Assembly (NCBI RefSeq): GCF_000379685.1
Contig: NZ_KB903252.1
Location: 250,953 to 314,952, forward strand
DNA: 64,000 bases
Source: Catelliglobosispora koreensis DSM 44566
GTDB taxonomy: Bacteria; Actinomycetota; Actinomycetes; Mycobacteriales; Micromonosporaceae
Direction: 5' to 3'
A model generated the notes under the pieces. The model was given only the letters and a program-made list of their open reading frames with translations, searched no databases and had not been told where the DNA came from. Positions 42,727 through 51,712 of the stretch are shown one piece after another; the stretch's first letter is position 1, and the number at the start of each line of letters is the position of its first letter. The translations under genes were made by a program, and so were the position numbers.

Positions 42727-43260
42727 GGCGTCGCCTTCCGCGTCTGTCTCCCCCCAGCGCCACAACGTGATCCGCTCTCCGGACTCGTTGACGCATGCGT
42801 CGAGCCGCTGCTGCGCTTCTTGGAGAACTCCGGCGACCCGGGCGATCGAGTCCTCTGAACTGACCGCCCCACGTAGTTTCCGCGCCTCAACGATGACGTG
42901 ATCCAGTGCCGCCCAAAGCAGCTGCGCAGGATGGGCGCGGAAGACGCACCTATCCGCATACCTAAGCAGGCCCTCCAGGTAGGCGCATTTTTCGCGCAGC
43001 TCACCCAACGGTGGCGCGGCGATCAGTTCTTTCAGGTGTTCCAGGTCTCCATGGTGTTCCAGGTAGGTGATCACCATGTGGTTTCCAGGCTCGCGGAGCT
43101 TGGCGAGCATGGCTTCTTTCAGCTCTACTTTCCATTCCTCTACGAGGTTGGCCGGAACTTGATAGCTGTCGAAAACTTGGTCTTCCCCGCTGCGGCTCAT
43201 GTAGAAGCGTGAGCCCACACAGCGGAAGTAAATCTCTTTGGCTTCGGCGAAGTCGTCCAT
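42661..43260 (-). CDS. Hypothetical protein
   Basis: 199 residues, mostly alpha-helical and charged: FAEAKEIYFRCVGSRFYMSR, VEEWKVELKEAMLAKL, a possible membrane-neutral helix near 110-125 and a Gly-rich C-terminus (AAGGFGFGEPGVV). I do not recognise the family. It lies 12 bases downstream of the HEAT-repeat gene on the same strand and is probably cotranscribed with it. ATG 43260 is chosen; GTG 43266 is two codons upstream. The C-terminal third overlaps lysR and may be less constrained. Confidence 0.65.
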   Translation of the reverse strand: MDDFAEAKEIYFRCVGSRFYMSRSGEDQVFDSYQVPANLVEEWKVELKEAMLAKLREPGNHMVITYLEHHGDLEHLKELIAAPPLGELREKCAYLEGLLRYADRCVFRAHPAQLLWAALDHVIVEARKLRGAVSSEDSIARVAGVLQEAQQRLDACVNESGERITLWRWGETDAEGDALSQVSAAGGFGFGEPGVVGDR

Positions 43261-43272
43261 GAGCACCGGGGT

Positions 43273-43791
43273 CTAAAGCGGGCGGTCGAGGCGGTCGGAC
43301 ATCTGTTGCAGGGCAAGGATGGCAGCGTTGCGGACCGCGGAGTCGGGGTCGTCTTGGGCGTCGGTGACCGCTTCAGCGTGCTCGGCTTCGCCCACGAGAG
43401 CGAGGGCGCGCACGGCGGCCACGCGGACACGGGGCGTTTCGTCTTCCACCAACGTGGACAGAACGTCGCCTGCCTCGCCGAGGTCGCGGAGCCGGGCCAC
43501 TTTGGCCGCCATCTCGCGGACCCGCCAGGCCTCATCGTTAAGGGCGGCAACAACTGTGGGCGCCACACTGGGCGTCCAGACGTAAAGCAAAGCACGGGCC
43601 GCCCACACCCGGCACCAGTATTGGTTGGAGGGATTGGCAAGCCAGGCCTTGTTCTTGGCGGCTGGACCACCGATGAAGTCGAGGACTTCACCCTCCCACG
43701 GGCCGCCCGACAGCACCGTGACGCACCAGCGCACCACGACATCGGCGCCGAGCTCGGCACACGCCGCCCTAACCAGCTCCTTGGGACTCAC
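43273..43791 (-). CDS. HEAT-repeat protein
   Basis: 172 residues. Three or four HEAT-like helical hairpins are visible from residue 65 on: WAARALLYVW, WRVREMAAKVARLRD, PRVRVAAVRALALVG and SAVRNAAILALQQM, each with the typical Arg/Ala spacing. HEAT repeats bind proteins or modified-base enzymes; function here is unknown. GTG 43791 has a -10 hexamer TAGGCT six bases upstream, so the message is probably leaderless. First gene of a two-gene unit with the hypothetical gene downstream. Confidence 0.8.
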   Translation of the reverse strand: MSPKELVRAACAELGADVVVRWCVTVLSGGPWEGEVLDFIGGPAAKNKAWLANPSNQYWCRVWAARALLYVWTPSVAPTVVAALNDEAWRVREMAAKVARLRDLGEAGDVLSTLVEDETPRVRVAAVRALALVGEAEHAEAVTDAQDDPDSAVRNAAILALQQMSDRLDRPL

Positions 43792-43797
43792 GCGCGC

Positions 43798-43803
43798 AGC
43801 CTA
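43798..43803 (-). promoter_or_regulatory. -10 hexamer of a leaderless transcript (HEAT-repeat gene)
   Basis: On the minus strand TAGGCT is followed by six bases and then GTG 43791, with no Shine-Dalgarno sequence. Confidence 0.5.
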
Positions 43804-43817
43804 CCCACAACGTAAGA

Positions 43818-43843
43818 CAGGCACCTGCGAACGCAGGTGCCTG
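43818..43843 (-). terminator. Terminator of the ctaE-qcrCAB operon
   Basis: Perfect 11-bp arms (43818-43828, 43833-43843) with a GAAC loop, 15 bases past the qcrB stop. On the minus strand it is followed by TCTTACGTTG. Confidence 0.75.
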
Positions 43844-43858
43844 CTCACTTAGTACCAA

Positions 43859-45448
43859 CTAATGAACTTTGTCTTTGTCTTTCGCGGGAAGCGCCGGGGG
43901 CGTCTTCGGAGGCGAGGCTGGCTCGGCCGGCTTGAAGAAGCCCTTGATCGCCGGCCCGAGAGCGCCGAGGCGGTTCATCTTCTTCGGCACCGTCCAGCCC
44001 GCGTAAGGCAGCTGCTCCGGGTGGCCATGGTCATCAACCGGGGCTAGCGGCTGGTGGACCTCGACATACTGCCCGTTCGGCAACAGCTTGATGATGCCCG
44101 TCTCGACACCGTGTGCCAGCACCTCGCGGTCGTGCTGCTGCAAGCCGAGGGCGATGCGGCGGCCGAGGTAGTAACCCAGCGGTGGCAAGACCAGCAAGCC
44201 GATGCGGCCTGCCCAGGTCATCGCGTTCAGGCTGATGTGGAACTTGTCAGCGATAACGTCGTTACCGCCGGACAGGGCCAGCACCAGGTAGAACGTGATG
44301 GAGGCGACGCCGAAACCGGTGCGCTCGGGCATGTCACGCGGACGCTGCAGCAAGTTGTGGTGACCACGGTCCTTGGTGAAGCGGGCTTCAATCCACGGAT
44401 ACAGCATCGGGACCACGGTCAGGATGCCCGGCAGCACCACGGTCGGCCACAGCAACGGCGGGATCGTGTAGCCGAACGCTCTAATCTCCCAAGCGGGCAT
44501 CAGACGCGTTGAGCCATCAAGGAACATGACGTACCAGTCGGGCTGGCTGCCCGCCGACACGACCGCCGCCTCATAGGGGCCGAACAGCCAGATCGGGTTG
44601 ATCTGGAAGAGGCCACCCATCAGCGCGATCACGCCGAAGACCATCATGAAGAAGCCGGCCTGCTTGATCGTGTACCGCGGGACGAACCGCTCGCCGACGA
44701 CGTTGTTGTTCGTCCGGCCCGGACCCGGCCACTGCGTGTGCTTCTGGATGAATACCAGTCCAATGTGGACGGTGATCAAAGTGAGCAGAACGAGCGGCAG
44801 CAAGAACACGTGCAGGATGTAGAACCGCTCGAGGATGATTTCCCCAGGGAACTCACCACCGAACAGCGACGTCGTCACCCACGAGCCGACGATCGGAATC
44901 GACAGCATGATGGCCGAGGCGATACGAAGACCCGTGCCCGAAAGCGCGTCGTCCGGCAGCGAGTAGCCGGCGAAGCCCTCCAGGAAGCCGAGCCAGAACA
45001 TCAGCATGCCGAGGATCCAGTTCAGCTCACGCGGCTTGCGGAACGCGCCCGTGAAGAAGATGCGGCACATGTGGATGACGATCGCGGCCATGAACAGCAG
45101 CGCCGCCCAGTGGTGCATCTGGCGCATGATGAGCCCGCCACGCACGTCGAACGACAGCTCCAGCGACGTCTCGAAAGCACGCGACATGTGCATGCCCCGC
45201 AACGGCGTGTAGGAGCCGTCGTAGACGACTTCCTGCATCGACGGTTCGAAGAACAGCGCCAGGAACGTTCCGGTCAGCAGCAGCACGATGAACGAGAACA
45301 GCGCGATCTCGCCGAGCAGGAAGCTCCAGTGGTCGGGGAAGACCTTGTTGAGAATCCCGCGCAGCGGTGTCGCCGCGTGGAACCGGTCGTCGACCTCCCC
45401 GGCTACCTTCGCCGGGAGCTGCTTCACATCAAGTTTGCGTCGTTTCAT
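43859..45448 (-). CDS. qcrB: Cytochrome bc1 (bcc) complex subunit b
   Basis: 529 residues. Forms the quinol-oxidising core of the bcc complex in the plasma membrane, holding two b hemes. It has eight or more membrane segments. Heme-ligand regions show as MRQMHHWAALLFMAAIVIHM near 110, read in parts, and HVFLLPLVLLTLITVHIGLV near 210-230; the Qo-site PEWY-type segment appears as PDWYVMF near 300. The Pro-rich C-terminal tail (about 500-529) is typical of actinobacterial QcrB. Last gene of ctaE-qcrCAB, overlapping qcrA by 4 bp. Confidence 0.96.
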   Translation of the reverse strand: MKRRKLDVKQLPAKVAGEVDDRFHAATPLRGILNKVFPDHWSFLLGEIALFSFIVLLLTGTFLALFFEPSMQEVVYDGSYTPLRGMHMSRAFETSLELSFDVRGGLIMRQMHHWAALLFMAAIVIHMCRIFFTGAFRKPRELNWILGMLMFWLGFLEGFAGYSLPDDALSGTGLRIASAIMLSIPIVGSWVTTSLFGGEFPGEIILERFYILHVFLLPLVLLTLITVHIGLVFIQKHTQWPGPGRTNNNVVGERFVPRYTIKQAGFFMMVFGVIALMGGLFQINPIWLFGPYEAAVVSAGSQPDWYVMFLDGSTRLMPAWEIRAFGYTIPPLLWPTVVLPGILTVVPMLYPWIEARFTKDRGHHNLLQRPRDMPERTGFGVASITFYLVLALSGGNDVIADKFHISLNAMTWAGRIGLLVLPPLGYYLGRRIALGLQQHDREVLAHGVETGIIKLLPNGQYVEVHQPLAPVDDHGHPEQLPYAGWTVPKKMNRLGALGPAIKGFFKPAEPASPPKTPPALPAKDKDKVH

Positions 45449-46551
45449 GCTTCAGGCTTCTCCCAGAACGCAGGGCCGACGGGTACGCCGCCAAAGTCGC
45501 TCTTGGCGTAAAGGAAGCCCTCTTCGTCGAGTCCGATTGGGAGCATCGGCAGCCGCCGCGTGGCGGGACCGAACACAGGCCGGGCGTTCTCGGTGATGAG
45601 GAACTGCGACTGGTGACAGGGGCACAGCAGCTTGTTGGTCTGCTGCTCGTAGAGGCTCGCCGGGCAGCCAGCGTGCGTGCAGATCTTCGAGTACGCGACG
45701 AGGTTGCCGTACATGCCACCGCTGTTGGGGTCGCTCGGGTTCTGCAACTTGTTCTGCGAGTGGTTCTGCAACTGGCCGCGCAGGTGATCAGCGTCCTGCT
45801 GGCGCAGGTGGATCAGCAGCACGGGCGAGTCGGCGTACTTGTTGGAGGCACCGTGGCCATCAGCGGTGGCCGGGAACGCGGTGATCTGGCCACCGACGCT
45901 CACGTCCTCCGGGCGGATGTACGTGTTGTCCTCACGCATCAAACGCACCGGTTTGCCGTTGTTGTTCACCGGGTTGAAGCCCGTTGTGAAGAAGATGTCC
46001 GGGTGGTGCGGGTCCTTGATCAGCATGCCCACCGGGACGGCCAGCGCGGCCGCGCCCAGACCGGCCGCGGGAGCCGCCAGCGCCACCTTCAGCAGCGGCC
46101 GGCGCGACAGGCCGAACTCCTGGCCGATGAACGCCAGCGTGTTGCCGGTGAGCTTGCGCTCCTCCGGGCTCGACCCGCCGACGTGGCGCTCCTGGATCGC
46201 GATCTCGTGCGGCATCAGCTTCTTGCCCCACGTGAGGATGCCGAGCCCAAGAGCCAGCAACGTCACGCCCAGTGTCAGCCCGAGGATGGGCGTGAAGCCC
46301 TTCATCGGGCTGTTGCCCGGTGCGTATTCCCAGCCGTCTACCGACGGGAAGTCGGTGAACGGCCACCAGACATAAGCGGCTACGAAGGCCAGGCCGGCGA
46401 ATCCACTGAGGAGGAAGAAGAAGGCGACAATGCGTACCATCCGGTTCTCCGTCTTGGAGCCCGGCGCGAACTGCGACTCGTAGTGGACGATCTCAATGCC
46501 GTCCTTCCGCGCGCCTTCGCGGACGATCTCGAAACGAGATTTCTCGGTCAT
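45445..46551 (-). CDS. qcrA: Rieske iron-sulfur subunit of the bcc complex
   Basis: 368 residues. Actinobacterial QcrA has three N-terminal membrane helices (about 42-65, 90-112, 180-200 here) and a C-terminal Rieske domain. The 2Fe-2S ligands appear in CTHAGCP and CPCHQSQF, matching C-x-H...C-x-x-H. The domain accepts electrons from quinol and passes them to QcrC. ATGA overlaps join it to qcrC upstream and qcrB downstream. Confidence 0.96.
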   Translation of the reverse strand: MTEKSRFEIVREGARKDGIEIVHYESQFAPGSKTENRMVRIVAFFFLLSGFAGLAFVAAYVWWPFTDFPSVDGWEYAPGNSPMKGFTPILGLTLGVTLLALGLGILTWGKKLMPHEIAIQERHVGGSSPEERKLTGNTLAFIGQEFGLSRRPLLKVALAAPAAGLGAAALAVPVGMLIKDPHHPDIFFTTGFNPVNNNGKPVRLMREDNTYIRPEDVSVGGQITAFPATADGHGASNKYADSPVLLIHLRQQDADHLRGQLQNHSQNKLQNPSDPNSGGMYGNLVAYSKICTHAGCPASLYEQQTNKLLCPCHQSQFLITENARPVFGPATRRLPMLPIGLDEEGFLYAKSDFGGVPVGPAFWEKPEA

Positions 46552-47327
46552 GACTTACCCGCAATCCAGAGCGCCGCGAATGCCAGCGCCACCATGCCGA
46601 ACAGGAAGATCGCTATACCTTCGGTGGTCGGGCCGAACCGGCCGAGCCCCCAGCCGCCTGGGTCCACATCGGACTGCAGGGTCTGAACGTAGGCGATCAC
46701 GTCGTACTTCTGCTCCGGCGTGAGCTGGTTGTCGCCGAACACCGGCATGTTCTGCGGACCGGTCAGCATCGCACCGTAGATGTCGCGGGCACTCGACTCC
46801 GCGAGAGACGGAGCGAACTTTCCGCTCGACAGAGCGCCACCGCCGCCAGAGAAGGCGTGACAAGACGAGCAGTTGATCCGGAACAGCTCACCACCGCGGG
46901 CGATGTCGCCGTTCTTGACCGCCGAGTCGAAGTCAGCGGGGAACTGCGGTCCGCCGCCGAACTGCTCTTGAATGTAGGCACCGAGCTGCCGGGCCTGGTT
47001 CGTGTCGAACTGCGGGGGCTTGCGCTCGATCTGCGCGTTCTGGCCCGCCGCCGGCATACGCCCGGTCTCGACCTGGAACTCGACAGCCGCGGAGCCAACG
47101 CCCACAAGGCTCGGGCCGCGGTCAGGCACGCCCTGGCCGTTCTCGCCGTGGCAGCTGATGCAGCTCGCGTAAAGCTCCTTGCCCTCCTGCGCGGCGGCAC
47201 TGAGCGGAGCATTGTTCGCCGCCGCCCCCGGGGAGATCAGCGTGTAGATGCCACCGGCGAGCATGAGCGCGGCGAGCATGCGCAGCGCGGAGACGACTTT
47301 CCGCCGCGTGCGGCTACCCGAGACCAT
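46548..47327 (-). CDS. qcrC: Diheme cytochrome c subunit of the bcc complex
   Basis: 259 residues. An N-terminal signal/anchor helix (about 12-33) precedes two cytochrome c domains with heme motifs CISCH near 56 and CSSCH near 154, each followed later by a Met axial-ligand region, and a C-terminal membrane helix ([17 protein letters not shown]). In actinobacteria QcrC replaces a soluble cytochrome c by linking bcc directly to the aa3 oxidase. The start overlaps the end of ctaE by 14 bp. Confidence 0.96.
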   Translation of the reverse strand: MVSGSRTRRKVVSALRMLAALMLAGGIYTLISPGAAANNAPLSAAAQEGKELYASCISCHGENGQGVPDRGPSLVGVGSAAVEFQVETGRMPAAGQNAQIERKPPQFDTNQARQLGAYIQEQFGGGPQFPADFDSAVKNGDIARGGELFRINCSSCHAFSGGGGALSSGKFAPSLAESSARDIYGAMLTGPQNMPVFGDNQLTPEQKYDVIAYVQTLQSDVDPGGWGLGRFGPTTEGIAIFLFGMVALAFAALWIAGKS

Positions 47328-47934
47328 TAATTGCCTCCAGCAGGTAAATCATGAAGAACAGTCCGATCCACACGATGTCGACGAAGTGCCAGTAGTACGA
47401 AACGACGATGGCCGAGGTGGCCTGAGCGGGCGTGAACCGGCCCATCGTGGTTCGGATCATGAAGATGATGAAGGCGATCAGACCACCGGTCACGTGCAAG
47501 CCATGGAAACCGGTAGTCAGGTAGAACATCGAGCCGTAGCCATCTTCGTTGATCTTGATGCCGTGGTGGACCAGCTCGCGGTATTCGTTCACCTGCCCCA
47601 GCACGAAGATCAGGCCCATCACGAAGGTGAGGGCGAACCACCGGCGCAGCCCGTGCACATCACCGCGCTCCGCCCGCAGCACACCGATCTGGCACGTGAT
47701 GGACGAAGCCACCAGGATCACGGTGAACACCAGGGCATAGGGCAGGTTCAGCGAGGGATAGTGCTTTTCCCACTGGCTGTAATCCGCCGCGCGGATCGCG
47801 AAATACATCGCGAAAAGGGCTGCGAAGAACATCAGTTCGCTGGAGAGCCAGACGATCGTTCCGACGCTGACCATATTGGGCCTGGTCAGGGAATGGATCC
47901 TGCTCTTGTCGATAATGGCTGGGGCCGCAGTCAC
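47314..47934 (-). CDS. ctaE: Cytochrome c oxidase subunit III
   Basis: 206 residues with five membrane segments; the conserved subunit III motifs [17 protein letters not shown] near 30, SSITCQIGV near 80 and [21 protein letters not shown] near the end are present. It is the first gene of ctaE-qcrCAB. GTG 47934 gives the family length (203-210) and has AATAAT six bases upstream, a leaderless -10. ctaD (subunit I) is not in the window. Confidence 0.95.
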   Translation of the reverse strand: MTAAPAIIDKSRIHSLTRPNMVSVGTIVWLSSELMFFAALFAMYFAIRAADYSQWEKHYPSLNLPYALVFTVILVASSITCQIGVLRAERGDVHGLRRWFALTFVMGLIFVLGQVNEYRELVHHGIKINEDGYGSMFYLTTGFHGLHVTGGLIAFIIFMIRTTMGRFTPAQATSAIVVSYYWHFVDIVWIGLFFMIYLLEAINGLG

Positions 47935-47940
47935 GCGATG

Positions 47941-47946
47941 ATTATT
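47941..47946 (-). promoter_or_regulatory. -10 hexamer of a leaderless transcript (ctaE-qcrCAB operon)
   Basis: AATAAT on the minus strand ends six bases before GTG 47934, one mismatch from TATAAT. It would drive the whole bcc/ctaE operon. Confidence 0.45.
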
Positions 47947-48006
47947 GCCCTCTCGCATGGCCGCTGAGCACTGGGGTGCCCAATTAGCGGCGTGTCGCCC
48001 TTTCGG

Positions 48007-48012
48007 TAGTCT
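48007..48012 (+). promoter_or_regulatory. -10 hexamer of a leaderless transcript (CtaG-like gene)
   Basis: TAGTCT lies six bases before GTG 48019, with no Shine-Dalgarno sequence. Confidence 0.5.
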
Positions 48013-48018
48013 CGTCCC

Positions 48019-48900
48019 GTGCCCCCGTTGACCGTAGAAGCCCTGTTCACGGCCGCCCGGATCGATTCCTGGCTCGCCTTTGGCTTGCTGCTCGCGGCGG
48101 CGCTTTATCTATATGGGACACACCGGCTCCGGTTGCGGGGAGACAAGTGGCCGGTTTCACGAACCATCGTCTTTCTTGGACCAGGCCTGGGCACCATCGG
48201 CTTTGTCACCCTAAGCGGCTTCGGCGCCTATGACACGACGCTAATCAGCGTGCACATGGTGCAGCACATGGCACTGTCGATGGTCGCGCCCATCTTCCTG
48301 GCCCTCGGTGCCCCGGTGACATTGGCCCTGCGGACACTGCCGTTGCGGTTGCGGCGGATGCTCATGGCCGTGCTGCACAGCCGCGTCGCCCGCGTGCTGG
48401 CCTTTCCGCTGGTTTCGTTCGGCATCTTCGTGGCCAACCCGTTCGTGCTCTACTTCTCGTCGCTGTACGAACTGACGCTGCGCAACGAATTCGTGCACGA
48501 GCTGATGCACGCTCACTTCATCGCCACGGGCTGCCTGTTCTTCTGGCCGCTGCTCGGGCGCGATCCCCTGCCCGGCCGGTGGCCCTACCCGGCCCGGGCC
48601 CTGCTGATGGTGCTGAGTGTGCCGTTTCACACGGTCCTGGGGCTGACCATCATGCAGTCGACGACCTTGCTGGCGGCTGACTGGTACACCAATCTCGGTC
48701 TGTCGTGGGTGGACCCGGTGGCCGATCAGGTCACCGCTGGCGGCATCTTGTGGGCCGGCGGCGAACTCGTGTCCGTCACCATGCTCGCGGTCCTGGTTTA
48801 CCAATGGATTCAGCAATCGCGCCGCGAAGCGGCCCGCATAGACCGGCAGCTGGACCGGGAAGAAGAGGCCGCGACGGCACCGCTAGGATCGGCTGTATGA
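48019..48900 (+). CDS. Cytochrome c oxidase assembly protein, caa3_CtaG family
   Basis: 293 residues, seven or more membrane helices. Family marks: [23 protein letters not shown] near 76-98 (His/Met-rich), [21 protein letters not shown] near 160-180 and a final helix near 255-275. CtaG-type proteins help insert copper into oxidase subunits. The His/Met clusters fit this, and the gene sits divergently next to ctaE. A charged C-terminal tail follows ([15 protein letters not shown]). GTG 48019 is supported by the -10 element. Distinct from the Cox11-type CtaG. Confidence 0.88.
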   Translation: MPPLTVEALFTAARIDSWLAFGLLLAAALYLYGTHRLRLRGDKWPVSRTIVFLGPGLGTIGFVTLSGFGAYDTTLISVHMVQHMALSMVAPIFLALGAPVTLALRTLPLRLRRMLMAVLHSRVARVLAFPLVSFGIFVANPFVLYFSSLYELTLRNEFVHELMHAHFIATGCLFFWPLLGRDPLPGRWPYPARALLMVLSVPFHTVLGLTIMQSTTLLAADWYTNLGLSWVDPVADQVTAGGILWAGGELVSVTMLAVLVYQWIQQSRREAARIDRQLDREEEAATAPLGSAV

Positions 48901-48979
48901 GCGAGCTTGCCGAGCGAATCAATATCGCAGCTTCCCAGTGCCTCATGGGCGAAACTCCGCTCTCTTTGGAGTTTCGGCC

Positions 48980-49378
48980 ATGAGTTCCGAGTACACCGTG
49001 CTGCTCTACAGCGACGACCCCGTGGTCCGCGACCGGATGCGGCTGGCCATCGGCACGCGCCCGCGCGCGGATCAGGAGGTTGAGTTCGTTGACGCCTCGA
49101 CCTACAAGGAGTGCGTCAGCCTCATCGACACCTACGAGATCGACCTAGTGGTGCTCGATGGTGAAGCCGCGCCCGCTGGCGGTCTGGGCATCTCCCGGCA
49201 GTTGCACGACGAGCTGACCGACGTGCCGACGGTGTGCGTCTACATCGCTCGCGCGGCCGACCGCTGGCTCGCCGCCTATGCCAAGGCCGACGCCACGCTA
49301 CTGCACCCGCTCGACCCGATCACTACCGCCGCGGCCGTGTCGGACCTGCTGGACAAGCGCAAAGCACTGACCGCGTAG
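48980..49378 (+). CDS. Receiver-like (response-regulator) domain protein
   Basis: 132 residues, a stand-alone CheY-like fold: YTVLLYSDDPVVRDRM supplies the acidic pair and LVVLDGEAAPAGG the would-be phospho-acceptor Asp. The Lys switch that normally precedes Pro near the C-terminus is replaced (LLHPLDP), so it may not respond to phosphorylation in the normal way. No DNA-binding domain. ATG 48980 is preceded by TTTGGAG and is 79 bases after the CtaG-like gene, so cotranscription is likely. It belongs with the conserved cytochrome oxidase neighbourhood of actinobacteria. Confidence 0.8.
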   Translation: MSSEYTVLLYSDDPVVRDRMRLAIGTRPRADQEVEFVDASTYKECVSLIDTYEIDLVVLDGEAAPAGGLGISRQLHDELTDVPTVCVYIARAADRWLAAYAKADATLLHPLDPITTAAAVSDLLDKRKALTA

Positions 49379-49388
49379 GTCAGTGCTT
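49362..49388. terminator. Bidirectional terminator over the receiver gene stop
   Basis: Perfect 11-bp arms (49362-49372, 49378-49388) with a 5-base loop. The stop codon is in the stem, and the plus strand continues CACCCTTTTCC. Confidence 0.7.
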
Positions 49389-49404
49389 CACCCTTTTCCG
49401 CGGT

Positions 49405-50100
49405 TCAGGCTTTCTTAGGTTTGATCGCGACGTCGCGGCCCAGGAAATAGCCCAGCGCGCTCACCACGACGACCGCGGCGAGCTGGATGAGGACGACGTT
49501 CACGAACGACATCTCGACGCCTGCCATCGTGGACACCCCCATCGCGATGCCACCGATGACCGGCAGCGTCACCACCGGCAACGCCAGCAACGCAAGCCAG
49601 ACGCGCAGGCGGTAGAACAGCAGCCCGATCACCCAGCCGCTGAGCAGGAACAACAGCCCCGCCAAGGTGATCTCGACGTAGAACCGGCCCGCGTCGCTCA
49701 CCTTGGCCAGCGGATAGTCATCGATCGCGGCCATCATGCCGTTAGCCGAATAGACCGCACGCTCGACGACGAATCCCATCAGCATGAGCACGCTGAAGGC
49801 GGCAGACGAGGCGACAGCGAACACGAGCGCCCCACGGGCGAACAGTCGGCGCGTGATCCCATGGGCCACGAGCACGGGCAGGTTGACCGTCGCGAGCATG
49901 ATGCCGATGACGAACAAGAACCATCGGGGGGCTTGCAGCCCAACGGTTTCCCAAACGCTAGAGCGCTGATCGTCTAGGGCGTAGTGCCCAAACACTTCGA
50001 AGCTGAGGGCGAGTCCTGCCATCATCAGGATCATGATGCTCATGAAGATCCCGTAGACCCAGCGGTAGTTGTAGGCCAGGTGCTTGGCAACAGTGCTCAT
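49405..50100 (-). CDS. ABC transporter membrane subunit
   Basis: 231 residues with six hydrophobic segments (about 18-38, 60-82, 95-115, 145-165, 170-190, 200-220) and no other motif. It overlaps the ATP-binding gene upstream by 4 bp and belongs to the YtrA-type GntR-ABC operon. Such transporters respond to cell-wall stress in Firmicutes; here the substrate is unknown. Confidence 0.75.
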   Translation of the reverse strand: MSTVAKHLAYNYRWVYGIFMSIMILMMAGLALSFEVFGHYALDDQRSSVWETVGLQAPRWFLFVIGIMLATVNLPVLVAHGITRRLFARGALVFAVASSAAFSVLMLMGFVVERAVYSANGMMAAIDDYPLAKVSDAGRFYVEITLAGLLFLLSGWVIGLLFYRLRVWLALLALPVVTLPVIGGIAMGVSTMAGVEMSFVNVVLIQLAAVVVVSALGYFLGRDVAIKPKKA

Positions 50101-50999
50101 CGGGCCGCCTCCGCCTCGGGTTGGCCGGTCAGGTGAACGAACAGGTCTTGCAGTGACACCGGGCCGAGCTCCAGGCCAGCGAGGGCGGCCGCGCGGCGCT
50201 GATCGTCGTCGAGAGTGCCGTAAACGGTCACGGCCTTGGTGCGCCCTAGGGATTGTCCGTTCAGGACCGTCAAGCCGGCGGTGAAGGTGTCGACAACCTC
50301 AGCCGGGCCAATGACGCTGACGCCCCGCGAGCGGACCGCCTCCACGTCGTCGTGCAGCACGAGCCGTCCCTTGTGGATGATCAGCACCTCCTCGAACAGC
50401 CGCGCGACTTCTTCGATCAGGTGAGTGGAGATGATGAACGTGCGCGGGTTCTCGGTGTAGTTGGCGATCAGCTCGTCATAGAACGCGTAGCGCGACGGCG
50501 CATCCATGCCCAGATAGGACTCGTCAAACATGGTTAGCCGGGCGTTCGCCGCGAGCCCCATCACCGCCCCCAGCGCGGACCGCTGCCCACGCGACAGACT
50601 CTGAACGTTCTTGCGCATCGGCAACTGGAACCGGTCAGCCAGTTTCAAGGCGTATTGGTGGTCGAAGGCCGGCCGCAGGTCGGCTGCCATGCGCAGCAAC
50701 TGTTCGAGCCGCGTGTTGTCATAAACATCACCGCCGCTTTCGCGAATCAAGCACACCTCGGCGGTCACGCGCTCGTTCTCGAATGGCTCCTGCCCGCCAA
50801 TGTGGACAGTCCCGCTCGTCTTGCGGCGGAACGCGGCCAGAATCGACAGCAGGCTGGTCTTGCCGGAGCCATTGCGGCCCAGCAGCCCATAGATCTTTCC
50901 GCCGGACAGGCTGAATGACAGACCGTCCAAAGCAGCCACGTCGCCGTATTGCAGGCGCAGGTCCCTGACTTCAATCCCGAGACTCACCGGGGGTTCCAT
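50097..50999 (-). CDS. ABC transporter ATP-binding protein
   Basis: 300 residues. Walker A GLLGRNGSGKTSLL near 40-53, a signature-like segment QSLSRGQRSALGAVMGLA near 140-157 and a Walker B-like LTMFDESYLGMD near 162-173. The Walker B Glu is present as DES. A C-terminal extension of about 90 residues follows (VVDTFTAGLTVL). ATG 50999 is chosen because the reading upstream is unlike a protein. It overlaps gntR by 29 bp and the permease by 4 bp, one operon. Confidence 0.9.
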   Translation of the reverse strand: MEPPVSLGIEVRDLRLQYGDVAALDGLSFSLSGGKIYGLLGRNGSGKTSLLSILAAFRRKTSGTVHIGGQEPFENERVTAEVCLIRESGGDVYDNTRLEQLLRMAADLRPAFDHQYALKLADRFQLPMRKNVQSLSRGQRSALGAVMGLAANARLTMFDESYLGMDAPSRYAFYDELIANYTENPRTFIISTHLIEEVARLFEEVLIIHKGRLVLHDDVEAVRSRGVSVIGPAEVVDTFTAGLTVLNGQSLGRTKAVTVYGTLDDDQRRAAALAGLELGPVSLQDLFVHLTGQPEAEAAR

Positions 51000-51348
51000 C
51001 CTTGTTCGTGAGGTGGTGGATGATTTCGTCGAGCGTGATGCCGATCGCTTTCGCCTCAGCGACCATCGGGGCGACAACGTCAGCGAAGAAGTGCTCCCGG
51101 CGTTGCTGCCGCAATTGGGCTTGCGCGTCATCGCTGACAAACATGCCGATGCCGCGCCGCTTGTAGAGGTAGCCCTCATCGGTCAGCTGCTGGAACGCCT
51201 TCGCCGCGGTGGCGGGGTTGATCCGGTAGAAGCTGGCGTACTGATTCGTCGACATCACCTGGTCACCGGCGGAGAGGTCGCCGTAGAGGATGTCCTTCTT
51301 GATCTTGTCAGCGATCTGCTGATAGATCGGGCTGCGATCATCAAACAT
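50971..51348 (-). CDS. GntR-family regulator, YtrA subfamily
   Basis: 125 residues. The winged helix (about 8-75: SPIYQQIADKIKKDIL, LSAGDQVMSTNQYASFY, INPATAAKAFQQLTDEGYLYKRRGIGMFV, read in parts) is followed by a short helical dimerisation tail of about 45 residues, the YtrA layout. YtrA-type repressors head operons with an ABC transporter, as here. Its likely operator is the inverted repeat at 51347-51382 that overlaps its promoter. Confidence 0.92.
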   Translation of the reverse strand: MFDDRSPIYQQIADKIKKDILYGDLSAGDQVMSTNQYASFYRINPATAAKAFQQLTDEGYLYKRRGIGMFVSDDAQAQLRQQRREHFFADVVAPMVAEAKAIGITLDEIIHHLTNKDGTPGESRD

Positions 51349-51407
51349 GGTTCGCTGGTTCTTTACTCATGTAACGAACCATAGAGCCTCTGTGGGCGTT
51401 GAGGCAA
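51347..51407 (-). promoter_or_regulatory. Promoter and operator of the gntR-ABC operon
   Basis: On the minus strand TTGCCT (51407-51402) is followed after 18 bp by TATGGT (51383-51378). An inverted repeat ATGGTTCG (51347-51354) and CGAACCAT (51375-51382), with a 20-bp spacer, spans the -10 region and start codon, as expected of a GntR operator. Confidence 0.6.
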
Positions 51408-51425
51408 CCGCCTACCGTGTCGGCC

Positions 51426-51656
51426 ATGGGACTATGGGGATTCTTCGGCCGCCTCTTCGGGCGCAACCCGCGTAAGACGCCTCTAGACGAAGCACGGGCG
51501 GCTTCGGCAGCCTTGGCCCGCAAAGGCCACGAGAAGCGGCGCAAGCGGCCACCACAGCCCAATGAGCGGTCTACCACCGGCCCGTGGGGCGGCACCGGCT
51601 GCGGCAGCGCCGCCAGCTTCGACGCCTCCTGCGGCTCCAGCTCCTCCTCCGACTGA
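51426..51656 (+). CDS. Small Ser/Cys-rich hypothetical peptide
   Basis: 76 residues, unrecognised. It has an aromatic amphipathic start (MGLWGFFGRLFGRNPRK), a charged basic middle (EKRRKRPPQPNE) and a Gly/Ser/Cys-rich tail (GTGCGSAASFDASCGSSSS and a final SD). Two cysteines in the tail are twelve residues apart. A TACCGT -10 hexamer (51413-51418) lies seven bases before the ATG with no ribosome site, so it may be leaderless. The gene is bounded by the gntR promoter on one side and a strong terminator on the other, so it is an independent unit. It could be a secreted or modified peptide, or spurious. Confidence 0.45.
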   Translation: MGLWGFFGRLFGRNPRKTPLDEARAASAALARKGHEKRRKRPPQPNERSTTGPWGGTGCGSAASFDASCGSSSSSD

Positions 51657-51659
51657 CAC

Positions 51660-51694
51660 AAAGAACCCCACGCTTTCAAAGCGTGGGGTTCTTT
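51660..51694. terminator. Strong bidirectional terminator
   Basis: Perfect 17-bp arms (51660-51676 and 51678-51694) around a single C; the practical loop is TTTCAAA. Both strands have flanking A or T runs (AAAG, CTTT), so it ends both the small peptide gene and the ctaC-ctaF operon. Confidence 0.85.
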
Positions 51695-51712
51695 AAGCCC
51701 GAAATAGGCCGG

